DNA from: Heterobilharzia americana | Taxonomy: Eukaryota > Platyhelminthes > Trematoda > Strigeidida > Schistosomatidae | Reading direction: 5' to 3' | NCBI GenBank assembly: GCA_944470555.2 | Contig: OX104129.1 | Location: forward strand, 67,139,747-67,203,746 | Length of the DNA: 64,000 bases | Part shown: positions 54,330 through 64,000 of the stretch, piece after piece | Numbering within the stretch: position 1 is the first letter of the stretch | Layout: the number at the start of each line of letters is the position of its first letter | Notes under the pieces: generated by a model | The model's database searches: none | The model's input: the letters and a program-made list of their open reading frames with translations, nothing else | Told to the model about the DNA's origin: nothing | Translations under genes and position numbers: made by a program

Positions 54330-55230
54330 AAATATGGTACACCTTGCACTAAAACAGTCATTTACATAATGTGCTTCATTTCCTCTTCTGTTTCTATCTT
54401 ACTTCGCTCTTAATACACCCACACTCTCTCTTAAGTCTCTTTGGGCAGAATCTTTACCCCTCACTGGCAATTCCCCATCATTTCTGAAAACCTCTCATTC
54501 TCATCAGCAACACTCACTAAAGTAGCAGGAGAATTTATCCAAAGAAATCAGTCAATAAAGACCTACATAAAGTGAAAAGCTGTCTTTCAACAAAATGAAT
54601 ATTCAGGGAATTCTACTAAGAAGGATATGAAGATAACATGAAATAGATCGGTTATTTGTATCTGTATGAAGAAGAAACTGTTTCTAAGCCTTCAGTTGAA
54701 TGGTGATGATCTCACATAATCTACATTGGTTGTTAAGAAATACATTCCCAGAAGCAACTATGAGGTTGAATTTTACTATTGTGTGTGAAAGACAAGATTC
54801 CTCTTATTTTAATATTAATCCACATTTATAAATCGGCTTGCTGCTGTGGAATATTTTATGTAGGATGTATTATGAAATGTCTATCTCAATGTGTTAAGCA
54901 GCATCTACCCATGAATTTGACAAAAGGAGAAGGAGAAAGTGGTACAAATTCTATACAACAACATGTAGTTGAGGATGATTATCAAGGGAACGGTAAATAG
55001 CTTGCAAGATACGTAAACATCGATGGCGGATAATGAGAACTGGTTTTCTGAAAAGTGCTGAATCTGTTACTGTTGGACTACTGAAGCTAGAATTGTGTAT
55101 GTGGAAGGAACTGGTGAATTTTCTTTCTCTTCTATCAGGCTTCAGGAACCTAGATTTCACACTACTCAGTTCTAAATTAAACCGATCAATCTCTTTATTC
55201 ACTGTATATCCAAGCACGTATAATATATGT
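54330..55230 (+). mobile_element. Penelope-like element fragment with GIY-YIG-like domain, inverted near-copy of 24196-25160
   Basis: The frame 54779-55000 differs from the minus frame at 24446-24667 at only two of 73 residues (L/P and I/T). The match covers about 54335-55100. It carries CCCGIFYVGCIMKCLSQCVK. The two copies are about 30 kb apart, in opposite orientation, and flank exon B. Unlike the other copy, sequence after 55120 continues into a unique 3' part (LLSGFRNLDFTLLSS). Confidence 0.7.
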
Positions 55231-55299
55231 TATGCAACTTTGACTGCACAGTAAATATTACTCAAAACTATACATTGAGCATCTTGAAAGTATCTTCTA

Positions 55300-55450
55300 T
55301 CATTTGACCTTGAAATAGAATAATACGTCTGTTTTGAGCAGTAACTCTCAAGGCCACCTTAATAACTACTGAAGTAACCAAAAAGTTAATTGGTTATTTC
55401 AATTGTTTCTAGGACGGTCTGTGAAGTCGGTTGTTTTGAGCAAATAAATT
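55300..55450. repeat. Family E MITE-like sequence
   Basis: TCAAGGCCACCTTAATAACTA and AAGTTAATTGGTTATTTC, GTTTCTAGGACGGTC resemble both ends of the family E element, brought closer together by loss of the centre. Confidence 0.55.
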
Positions 55451-55539
55451 AAGTTTGATAGTATACCATCCAATTAAGATATGGATTTCATGAAGTTGAC
55501 AGTGACAGTTTAAAAAAAGATAAACACCTCAAAATACGT

Positions 55540-55845
55540 TAATGCATAGTGCTCATTATTAACATACTTTCGGATGGATATCCCGAAGTCCTGATGAGAA
55601 GTTGTGACCTGTCGGGTCAGTCATCAGTTGGAAAGGAAGCAGGTGCTAACTGAAAACCTTGAGTGATAGTTGCGCTACACCGCCAGTTGGCAGAAGTTGG
55701 GAACCCTGAACCACTGAATCGCAAACCAGTGTGTGAATGTTAACGTGTTCGCCGTGAAACCTGAAGGTCCTGAGTCTGATCCTTAGGGGGCAAGGTCGTG
55801 ACTGCGTACTACTGAGGAGTTCCATACTAGAAGTGGAATACAGCA
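55540..55845 (+). repeat. Family B repeat cut inside its hammerhead
   Basis: Internal region, tRNA-like segment and CTGAGGAGTTCCATACTAGA, then the sequence switches to family A at about 55845. Confidence 0.7.
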
Positions 55846-55965
55846 TACACTTTTCGTCCTATTTGAAATTCGTCAAGTCCGGTGTACTTCTCTCCCACTA
55901 CCCACTAAGACTCGGACCCCGGGAGTGACCGTTTGAAATGCCAGCTGATTATCATTGTGTATTAC
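55845..55965 (-). repeat. Family A hammerhead/head fragment joined to family B
   Basis: GTGGAATACAGCATACAC, TTTTCGTCCTATTTG, AAATTCGTCAAG is the minus family A ribozyme region, decayed. Confidence 0.6.
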
Positions 55966-56520
55966 TGATCAGTTCTAGGATAGTTTTGTTGGCTGTAGTG
56001 GTCGTATAGATAATATTGATAGAAAGACTTTAATATTCTGTCTTGTAGTTACACAACCTTCCTGCATATCTGCATGACAATGCTCTTCATACGGACTGTT
56101 CTGTAGAAAATGAAAAAATAATTCCGTGTTTACCGGTTTACTTTATTTGGTAAGGTATCGTCTGTGCATATCGTCTGCGACATGATTGTCCTTAGTGGAA
56201 TGAAATTATTAGTAACCATTCAGACTAAAAATTTTTCTCAATGGAACGGAATATTCTATCCACTCGACGATATATTCAGTAACCCAATAAATTTTAATAT
56301 GAAGCACCATTTTTACTTCGCTTGACTACGAGTTCTTTGCTTAAGATTCAGATTTTTCTTTAGAAATCGTTAAAAAAAATTACTATATGCCTTTTGAGGT
56401 GATAAAATCTACTTGTTATTAATTTTGGCTTTTCTAATGTTAACTAATCTACTCAATTATACTTACAAAGGATTATTATTAGTATCATTTGCAAAGCGAA
56501 CTATCTCATCATTATTGATT
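55966..56520. other. No recognisable feature
   Basis: Unassigned AT-rich stretch. Confidence 0.35.
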
Positions 56521-56524
56521 AGTA

Positions 56525-56973
56525 GTAAGATGGTTCTGTATGGTTCAGAGACTTGGCGCGTTACGAAAGAGATTTCCAATAAACTACAGACATTCATCAA
56601 CAACTGCTTACGCTGGCTTGCTACTGAAGATCAGATGGATTGCCAGAAAGAATAAGCAACAAGGAGCTCTGGGAACGAACCAACCAAGAACCTATCACGC
56701 AACAATAATGCATTGGAAGGAAGTGGAGATGGATTGGGCATGCACTGAGAAGGCCGACTGGGGACATCACGCGTCAGGCCAGTTGCTCGAGTGGAATCCC
56801 CATGGGAAGCGACGAGTTGGACGTCTGAGGTGAGGGTGACATGGTGGAGGTAGTGTGAGGAGGAAATGAGAGGTTGTGGGCTGTCGTGGAACCAGGTTCA
56901 AAAGATCTCAGAGAACAGAGTTCACTGGAGACGTGCTACTGAAGCCCTATGTTCCACTAGGAACACAAGGGAC

Positions 56974-56974
<1 letters not shown>
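56525..56974 (+). mobile_element. RTE/SR2-like retrotransposon 3' end
   Basis: Plus strand: VLYGSETWRVTKEISNKLQT at 56534-56590, FINNCLRWLATEDQMDC, then after a frameshift GHHASGQLLEWNPHGKRRVG and the 3' end GGAACACAAGGGACTAATAA. 5' truncated. Nearly identical to 30230-30670. Confidence 0.8.

Positions 56975-57023
<49 letters not shown>
56975..57023. repeat. (AAT)n tail of the RTE copy
   Basis: About 16 AAT units directly after the RTE 3' end, so it is the element's expanded tail. Confidence 0.95.
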
Positions 57024-57340
57024 TGAAAGCAGTATAACTTGATTACATTGAATGATACTCGCCGATACTCACAGTCTCCTTGTTTCCTTACCTCCTATTT
57101 ACAGTCACAAGTAACCACTTTACTTTGGGATTATTTGGTTATTAATGTCATCTCAGGAGTATACTTCCAGTTGAGTAATCATAGCTCATACTAAATAGTT
57201 TTTTTGCTAATTTAAAACACTTGTGATACTAAAGTTTATCTGAAAAATGAAGGAACTCTTACGATCGGTGTTTCCGCTTATCTTCTGTTATCAACCATTT
57301 TCTTTTCAGGTCTTTTTAAAAAAATACCTGTGGATACCAA
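57024..57340. other. No recognisable feature
   Basis: Unassigned gap between two RTE copies facing each other. Confidence 0.35.
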
Positions 57341-57344
57341 AAAT

Positions 57345-58595
57345 ATTATTATTTTTGTCCCTTAGGTTCCTAGTCAAACAAAGGGCTTCAGCAGTACGTC
57401 ACCATTTCACTCCATTCTCTCCAGTCTTCTCAACCTGCCTCCACAACTGCCCACAAGCTTTCATTTCTTCCTCACACCCCCTCCTCCATGTCACCCTCGG
57501 GTCAGATGCCCAACTCGTCGTTTCCCATTTGCTTTCCACTCGACAGCTTGGCCTGGCTTCACCTGGCCTGACCTGGTGCATGATGTCCCCGAATGGTCTT
57601 CTCAATGTATGCCCAGCCCAATGCATGTTCACTTCCTTCCAGTGCATATTTGTTGGTTGATAGGTTGTTGGTCGGTTCGTTGTCTGGTCAGAGTTTCTTG
57701 TTGCTTATTCCCATCATTGTGTCCATATGATCTTCAGTGTCAGTATTAAGTGAGCGTAGGTGGTGGCAGTTGTTGATGATGTATATCTGTAGTTTGTTGG
57801 AAATGCTTTTCGTAACGTGCCACGTCTCTCAATCATCACATGAAAGCACTGGCTTGACGTTGGTTTCGAAAATTTGGATCTTGTTCTTTGTGCTGAGTTC
57901 AGTAGATCTCCACACTGGTTTCAACTTGATGAAGACCTGTCTTGCTGTCTTTTCGATCCTGTTTTTGACATGCTCATCTGTGCCACCAGTGGTTAAAACG
58001 ATGCTGCCAGGTAGGGAGGTATTTGAAAGGAACTACTTCCTTTAAATTTCTGCCGTTGATGGTGATTGTTGTTTGTTCTTTTTGTTGTTGTTGTTGGGGG
58101 TGGTTGGATATCTTCACCATCTCTGTCTTTTCTACATTCACTTGAAGTCCGTCTTCGCTGCCTCTTCTGTCAACTTGTTGGTTTTCATCTGTAGATCTTT
58201 GAGTTTGTGCGACATAAGACATTAGACATAAAACATAATTTGCGAAATGCAAATCTTCTAGGCTCTTTTCATCGGTCAAACAGGGTATGCCCATCTCCTC
58301 ACAGCTCCATACAGTTTATGTATAATCCAGTTGACCACAATCAAGAAGATCATCGGTGCTAGCAGACAACCTTGTCTTACTTTTGTCTTAACTTCACTTT
58401 GAAGGCGTCGCTGAGCTTTCCATTGTGGATCACTTGGTATGTGGCCTTTTCATATAGTTGTTGAATGAGACTGATAAAGGTTTATGGTACTCCGTAGTGT
58501 TGAAGCAGCTGCCTGCCAAACTACTTCTCGGTCGACGCTGTCGAAAGCCTTTTGAAAATCGATGATTTTGACGTTGAGTTGGGTTGACTGTCATT
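57345..58595 (-). mobile_element. RTE/SR2-like retrotransposon, 3' half
   Basis: Minus strand from the tail (ATTATTATTTTTGTCC) through GHTLRRPFGDIMHQV (57560-57610), a stretch equivalent to TGGTDEDVK, KTEMVKISN (58090-58120) and an altered active site LHFANYVLCLMSYV (58210-58250, where F-A-D-D is expected). Frameshifts are common. Close to the 27640-28935 copy. Confidence 0.75.
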
Positions 58596-58659
58596 CTAAC
58601 CAAAGATATACGAATTGCATATTTATTTGTTTAAATTGATTCTACACCAATAATTTTCA

Positions 58660-58810
58660 TATATTGTAGTGGTTGAAGTTGAAAAGAAAATCTGAATCAT
58701 GTCAAGACCTGTTGTCAAGATTTCATTTAACCTTCAATCTTCAGGTTATATCAGTAATACTGATCTGCTGGTTCAGGGCCATCTCAGATAGACTTATGAA
58801 TAGAAACTCT
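58660..58810. repeat. Family D remnant, inverted pair
   Basis: GTAGTGGTTGAAGTTGAAAAG (minus) and CATTTAACCTTCAATCTTC (plus) flank a short centre; ends with CCATCTCAGATAGAC. The tRNA-like parts are lost. Confidence 0.45.
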
Positions 58811-58947
58811 GATTTCTCCCTACCTATTAAATAAAACTTAGGCCTTAAATTAATTTAAAAACATAAAGAACAATAAATGGGAGCAGGAGAAGAAAGATCC
58901 AGTTTATTTCGGTTATATCTTTTCTCAACTGCTTACAACCCCTAGAA

Positions 58948-58949
<2 letters not shown>

Positions 58950-59019
<70 letters not shown>
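58950..59019. repeat. (TA)n microsatellite
   Basis: About 35 perfect TA units. Confidence 0.98.
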
Positions 59020-59021
<2 letters not shown>

Positions 59022-59111
59022 TTCCACTGAGAATTTAGTATACTTTGATTCATTGAAAGGAAACAGAATATTAGTCAGTGGTTAAGATGGATAGAAATAG
59101 TCAAAGAACAA

Positions 59112-60610
59112 GGTTTAATTCCATATTAGATTTGTTTATTTGATTGTATAGTGAACAGTGGTACAGTATCATTTACTAGATGACGTTTCCAGCTTAAATT
59201 ATTACTGCTCATAATCACACAACTTTCAATATCTGATTTTTATGGTCACCTGTCACCTAATATTCTTTGCTCCTATTGGTAATAAAATTTCCCATGTCTC
59301 TGATATAGGTGTTGCGTCATTCCTATTACAAGTGTTGGGTGGGGGTTGATTTAATGAACAAAGATTTAGTAATCAATCTCTCTAAATCTCCACCTAATTA
59401 TATTCAACTGAAGTACAGTGGTTTTATCCCACCCACCCTATTGTGTAGTTGCATGTTAGTGCATTCAGTGGAATAGCTCAGTTTCTTCTAGATTATTGAT
59501 GCTATTCGGGTCTATCATTATATATTTGGCTATATTCCTATGATCCACTATTCAATTTGACCCTAACAAACTAGTTTGACCTATGTACTTGACCTCACTC
59601 ACAGTTATTACGTGGAATATGATAGATTAGATAAATTTGCTTAGTTGGTTTTATCGGATGCTTAAGCCAGCCGATAGAGCTTATCTCTGAGTGAGTTTGT
59701 AGATTTAAATGTCATCCAAATTCCAGCTTTGTAGAGGCCTCTACGTCAAATGTCTGAATAATAGAACTAGAAAACTGGCTAACAAGTGCAAGGACCTAAA
59801 CAAGGAATTGAAACACATAAAAGAACCACCAATAGTTAGTCATTATCATCCACAGTTTATTAAGAAAATCGTACAAACACATAAGAAATGAAATAATAAC
59901 GACAACACAAGTAGAAAGGAGTTCAAAGACTCAATTGTGTAACCCAGAAGGGAACAACATCAGAAACTTAACATAGAAGCCTCTACAAAGCTGGAATTTG
60001 GATGACATTTAAATCTACAAACTCACTCAGAGATAAGCTCTATCGGCTGGCTTAAGCATCCGATAAAACCAACTAAGCAAATTTATCTAATCTATCATAT
60101 TCCACGTAATAACTGTGAGTGAGGTCAAGTACATAGGTCAAACTAGTTTGTTAGGGTCAAATTGAATAGTGGATCATAGGAATATAGCCAAATATATAAT
60201 GACAGACCCGAATAACATCAATAATCTAGAAGAAACTGAGCTATTCCACTGAATGCACTAACATGCAACTACACAATAGGGTGGGTGGGATAAAACCACT
60301 GTACTTCAGTTGAATATAATTAGGTGGAGATTTAGAGAGATTGATTACTGAATCTTTGTTCATCGAATCAACCAACAAATTAAATAAAAACGACGCCACA
60401 TCTATACAACATATTTGGGAAATTTTACTATCACTGAAACCAAAAAATATTAGGTGACAGAGGTGACTATAGAAATCAGATATCGAAAGTTGTATGATTA
60501 TAGATTGATATGATTATGACCAGTAATAATTTAAGCTGGAAACGTCATCTAGTAAATGATACTGTATCACTGTTCACTATATAATCAAATAAACAAATAT
60601 AATACGGAAC
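59112..60610 (+). mobile_element. Penelope-like element 3' region in a fold-back arrangement
   Basis: Arms 59112-59738 and 59979-60610 are inverted copies of the PLE 3' region (each about 630 bp, diverged by small indels). The 240-base centre (59739-59978) carries plus-strand PLE coding: KCLNNRTRKLANKCKDLNKE and LKHIKEP, as in the 18480-20060 copy, then a degraded stretch. The right arm is therefore the natural downstream part of the ORF, and the left arm is an inverted duplicate of it. No intact ORF. Confidence 0.85.
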
Positions 60611-61045
60611 ATGATATCATAATCTAATGGAAATTTCTCGAACAGAAGTAAAGATAGGCGTAGCATTCCAAATAAAGAAAGAGAGTTACGAAACAACATT
60701 GTGAGTTATGCTGTGTTAGTTACATAGACAAAACATGATGCAAATAAACAGCAGTGAAGGAATAAACATCTAAAGTTGATAAGAGATGATGTAATCAGAA
60801 ACACAGATCTTCACTATAGCTCCTAGATGAGTATGTAAATCAGATTTGAGACATTTAAAAACTACGCCTTCAGCGAAACTTCACAAGAATTGAGCTGGTT
60901 TATTTGTTTATTAACTTGAAGAAATTGAAGACGCCTATCTGGTGTTCAGTGTTCATTAGAGGGCAAGTGACTTCGCTGTTCACAGTGTTACTTCCCCCAA
61001 CTCTATTACAGTCGTAGGCTCTTTGGAATGTATAATTCCTTGTGT
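60611..61045. other. No strong feature
   Basis: Possibly a decayed endonuclease-like remnant near 60700-60760 but no motif is clear. Confidence 0.3.
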
Positions 61046-61049
61046 AATA

Positions 61050-61375
61050 CCGTCGTTGATTGGACCTAATTGGTGGGTCTCTATTGGCATATGGGCTCCT
61101 GTCTGGATGCCTTGATATTACCTATGTGCTAATTATAGTAATGGTACTAAAACCACATCCGTCACCCAAGAAGTGGCTATTGTGGCTCAGTAGTATACAG
61201 GATAACGCTCTGGTGTTCGAGGCGATCGCTCCCGAGTTCGAATCCTGGCGGGAACAACGTCACTCACTGGGAAGCAGGTATATCCACCGGGCGAGTCCCA
61301 AATGGGACGAAATGCTCATCCTGGATTCCTCTGCAAGCTATTATCCATCATTTCTTTGGAATATGTTCAGAAAAT
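61050..61375 (+). repeat. Family A unit, degenerate hammerhead
   Basis: Minus-type tail (61070-61125), then a plus head (GGCTCAGTAGTATACAGG; GAGTTCGAATCCTGG as good B-box) and hammerhead CGGGCGAGTCCC, AAATGGGACGAAATGCTC. The CTGA block is lost. The 123-codon frame here is a by-product. Confidence 0.65.
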
Positions 61376-62330
61376 CTAAGACGCGCTCCTTCCACCTCGT
61401 CCAATACATATGCTTCATCAACCACACGTGAACTCATATACACAGTAAAAGGTAACTTAGAAAATGTACCTATAGACCTTTGACTACACTGAAGAGCACA
61501 GGAACTAACCCAGCTGCAGAGAAATTCCTAGTTCTAATGATACTTTCAGTCCTCTGTCAACAGTTTCTTCAATGTCATCACCTTTGAAGTTTAGGCGAAT
61601 GAATACCGACTTTTTTCGATTATTTCTATGATATAATTAATGGATCGTAAATATCTCAAGTCTTCTCTAAATAAAGCCGGATCCAGGGAATACATCGAGA
61701 GTTGAAACGGTTTGTGTTTGTCCTAGTCTAATTAAGTCGACTGTTTAGTTGTCTTTATCTGATCCAACTGTTTCTGTATAGTTTCGATCATATCTAAGAT
61801 TTTGCTTCATTCTTTCTTAATCTTTTGTGTAAAGTTCACAGTGTGCTCATTCTTTTCCTAAAGTTGTCGTGTCTACTGAACTGTGGAAGGGTTCACATGT
61901 TTCTATATGTACATTCGTTTAATAGATCTATACCTTTAGATGTTGATTGAAGTATTCTTCATTTGAAGGGTCATTTTGTCTGGCTTTCAACAACTAGATT
62001 ATCGATAAATTAATGTTATTGATGTGGTTGGCTTGGAGAAGAAATATAAGTATGCGAACAAATATCTATTCCGACGCGTTTCTCAATACTAGAAAGTCTT
62101 TTGAAGGTTTCATAATGGTGAAAAAATTCAGTCCTATGGGAATTACTGCTGTTTATGTGTGGAAATTCATTGCTATTGTGACTCACATGTTTACAAACAC
62201 TTACAATATATAGTTATCCCTATAGATACGTCTTGGTTAACAGACTCTGATCAATGTTTTGATTACTTACTTCTAAATTTCACGTAAACATTTGTAGAAC
62301 CTAGGCATTTAAACAATAACTTGCATTCAC
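61376..62330. other. No recognisable feature
   Basis: About 950 bases of AT-rich sequence without identified repeat or domain. Confidence 0.4.
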
Positions 62331-62334
62331 TTTT

Positions 62335-62640
62335 GTTATTATACCACTCTTGGTAACGCGCGTTTTGTCCGATTTCGAACTCATCAGCTGAATTTACTTT
62401 TACCGCAGTGCGAAGTCATGTTGTTCCCACTAAGACTCGAATTCGGTACCCTTCACTTCAAACGCCAGAGCGTTATCCACTAAGGTATTGGGGCAAGATA
62501 GCCACCTCTTGTGCAACAGATATCAGTCATTGTCACCGCATCAAGGCATCCGCATAGCAGCCCATCTACCAACAGCAGGGGTTAAGCAATTCAGCCCTGT
62601 CTGGCAACGCGAAATTACAAGTATCATTACAATACGTTTG
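62335..62640. repeat. Family A unit (minus) with inverted tail
   Basis: Minus hammerhead remnant (CTGATGAG retained, but CAAAAC replaces CGAAAC), tRNA-like head (CACTAAGGTATTGGGG side; GACTCGAATTCGG reverse B-box) and, after 62540, a plus tail (ATCAAGGCATCCGCATAGC; AAGCAATTCAGCCCTG). Confidence 0.65.
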
Positions 62641-62894
62641 TTTTTGTTAAAAATGGCAACACATTGAGGGAGAAACAGTTTTTTCTTTGAGTTAGTCTAC
62701 CTTCGAGAAGCTGCATAACAAATTAAGACAGAGTTTGATTTAACGCCCTTAAAGTGCATTTGCTTGATAAGTTATTCCTATGATACGGGTTACGCGTGAC
62801 ATGAAAAACTTCGAAGGATTTTCTCCAATAGCTGAGTAAAATATAGCTTATATGGAGAATTAAAGAGTTCTTTACTCATTTACTTGAAACCTTA

Positions 62895-63010
62895 TCACTC
62901 TTATCTTCCAAATATCTGTCCAATGCTCCAATGTGTTCAACTGTTTTCCAACTGATGTCACTGCCTCATGAATACTACCTTAACGATGAAATCCCTATAA
63001 ACGTCAAAGT
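62895..63010 (+). repeat. Family B terminal fragment
   Basis: TGTCCAATGCTCC, CCAACTGATGTCACTGCC, ATGAATACTACC and ATCCCTATAAACG. Starts right at the hammerhead cleavage site. Confidence 0.6.
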
Positions 63011-63239
63011 GCATTTGGAATTATTTGTTCATACGACTAGGCTAAATGCTCATTCATTGATTGGTTACCGGAGAACGACCAATTTCAAGTTGTCTAGTTC
63101 TGTGTGCTGCGTAAATTCTGCCATCATTTTCACAATGTGGCCACTAAGTTAAGAGGCTCAGAATCTTGGTGCACATCCATAGATGTTAGTTGGTTGAAGG
63201 CAAACGTCACATACAACTAGACAAAATAAAATTGGTTGC

Positions 63240-63420
63240 TCTTCTATGACTAATCAATGTATGTCACGCAGGCAGTCAATCGTGAGTTCTAGTCCAAGGT
63301 GGGATATAAGTTCCGCCAAGGTTGTAGATAGGCTTTACTGATGAGTGCCAACAAGCACGAAACCTTGGTTAAAGAGCTTCCTATCGATTGCCTCCAACAA
63401 ACTAATATCTCTCAAAATGT
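63240..63420 (+). repeat. Family C repeat with hammerhead
   Basis: CAGTCAATCGTGAGTTCTAG (decayed B-box region) precedes the ribozyme. It is the best copy of family C. Confidence 0.55.
63327..63384 (+). ncRNA. Hammerhead ribozyme (family C), core intact
   Basis: CTGATGAG at 63338, 4-bp stem II GTGC/GCAC with CAACAA loop, GAAACC, stem III ACC/GGT with a 2-base loop, GTT as cleavage triplet, then a long stem I: ATAGG and CTTT before the core pair with AAAG and CCTAT after the cleavage site, with an unpaired AGCTT bulge. Confidence 0.6.
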
Positions 63421-63589
63421 TCAGCGTTAGGCAGTAAATGCCATTTGATATTGGCATACACAACAGTTTTTTGTATCGTTGTCAATGAAACAGCCATCTG
63501 CTTCCTTCAAAAAATTTTATACTGTCCTATCTTTTATCATCCTTCAATATTTTGTATAATTTCCTGAGTAAACAGTGAATTAAGAGTCA

Positions 63590-63790
63590 TACTGTCTACC
63601 TTCAATACATTTTAATCTGTATTTCATTGAGAGACTGCAGAACCACTGGAAACCTAGAAGCATTGGACGACCGTTTTGTCTTAGTGTGGGACTCCTCAGC
63701 AATGAACACCCATGATCCCACCAGGGATGGAACTCAGGACCTAAAGGTCTTGTGGTCAGGATATCATCATTGAGCCACTGGGTCAGTATA
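63590..63790 (-). repeat. Family B repeat, degenerate
   Basis: Hammerhead remnant (CTGAGGAG retained, CAAAAC replaces CGAAAC), reverse B-box GGGATGGAACTC and A-box side CATCATTGAGCCACTGGG. Confidence 0.6.
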
Positions 63791-64000
63791 CCTAGTTATA
63801 CTTAATAAGGCGGTGAATTTCGTTGGGGTGCAAACGACAGAGGTAGAGAGGTGAGTCAAATTAGGTCTTCATCATCCAAAAGTGAAATGTAGGTCTGTTT
63901 TCTAAGAGGGTCATAAGGGATCAATATAAAAGATATCTTGAGGTGGCTTCTATTCATCAACAAAGCATACTTGTAGCCTTGGTGAAGTCAATGCTTATTT
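63791..64000. other. No recognisable feature
   Basis: Unassigned to the end of the window. Confidence 0.35.

Overview
The window looks like AT-rich, repeat-dominated genomic DNA from a blood fluke (Schistosoma or a close relative). The main clue is that several dispersed repeats carry a hammerhead-ribozyme core next to a tRNA-like pol III promoter, which is the known architecture of the schistosome Sm-alpha family. RTE/SR2-like and CR1-like non-LTR retrotransposon pieces, several Penelope-like elements (PLEs) with GIY-YIG endonuclease domains, and AT, ATT and AAT microsatellites fit the same source. The species is inferred from repeat content only. No complete gene, rRNA, true tRNA or CRISPR array was found.

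The only host gene I can support is one LIM-homeodomain transcription factor of the Lhx1/Lhx5 (Lim1, lin-11) class on the + strand, seen as two internal exons. Exon A (13091-13716) encodes the second LIM domain and an Asn/Ser-rich linker. Exon B (32898-34512) encodes a long low-complexity linker and the first 46 residues of the homeodomain, ending at the Q46/V47 splice point. The exons are 19.2 kb apart and their splice phases match (1+2). The first LIM exon and the exon with the WFQNRR helix were not found and should lie outside, so much of the window is probably intron of this gene. Exon B as sequenced contains a one-base-equivalent frameshift.

The rest is layered mobile DNA. 1-960: CR1-like reverse transcriptase (RT) remnant. 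2.9-5.8 kb: a near full-span PLE on the minus strand, split by an RTE tail. 7.0-8.6 kb: an RTE copy inside a small palindromic MITE. 9-12 kb: SINE-like repeats and a second CR1-like piece. 13.7-32.9 kb (the intron): hammerhead repeats, PLEs, two RTE tails and a perfect 328-bp-arm palindrome. 34.6-64 kb: the same families, including a PLE fold-back at 59.1-60.6 kb.

Five short repeat families can be separated by eye. A is Sm-alpha-like: tRNA-like head, hammerhead and a conserved tail. B has a tRNA-like segment and a distinct hammerhead, and mostly occurs as inverted dimers with long terminal inverted repeats. C is a third, sparse hammerhead-bearing repeat. D is tRNA-like without a hammerhead. 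E is a MITE with about 45-bp terminal inverted repeats. The inverted-dimer structure of family B, with a ribozyme in each arm, is the most interesting system in the window.
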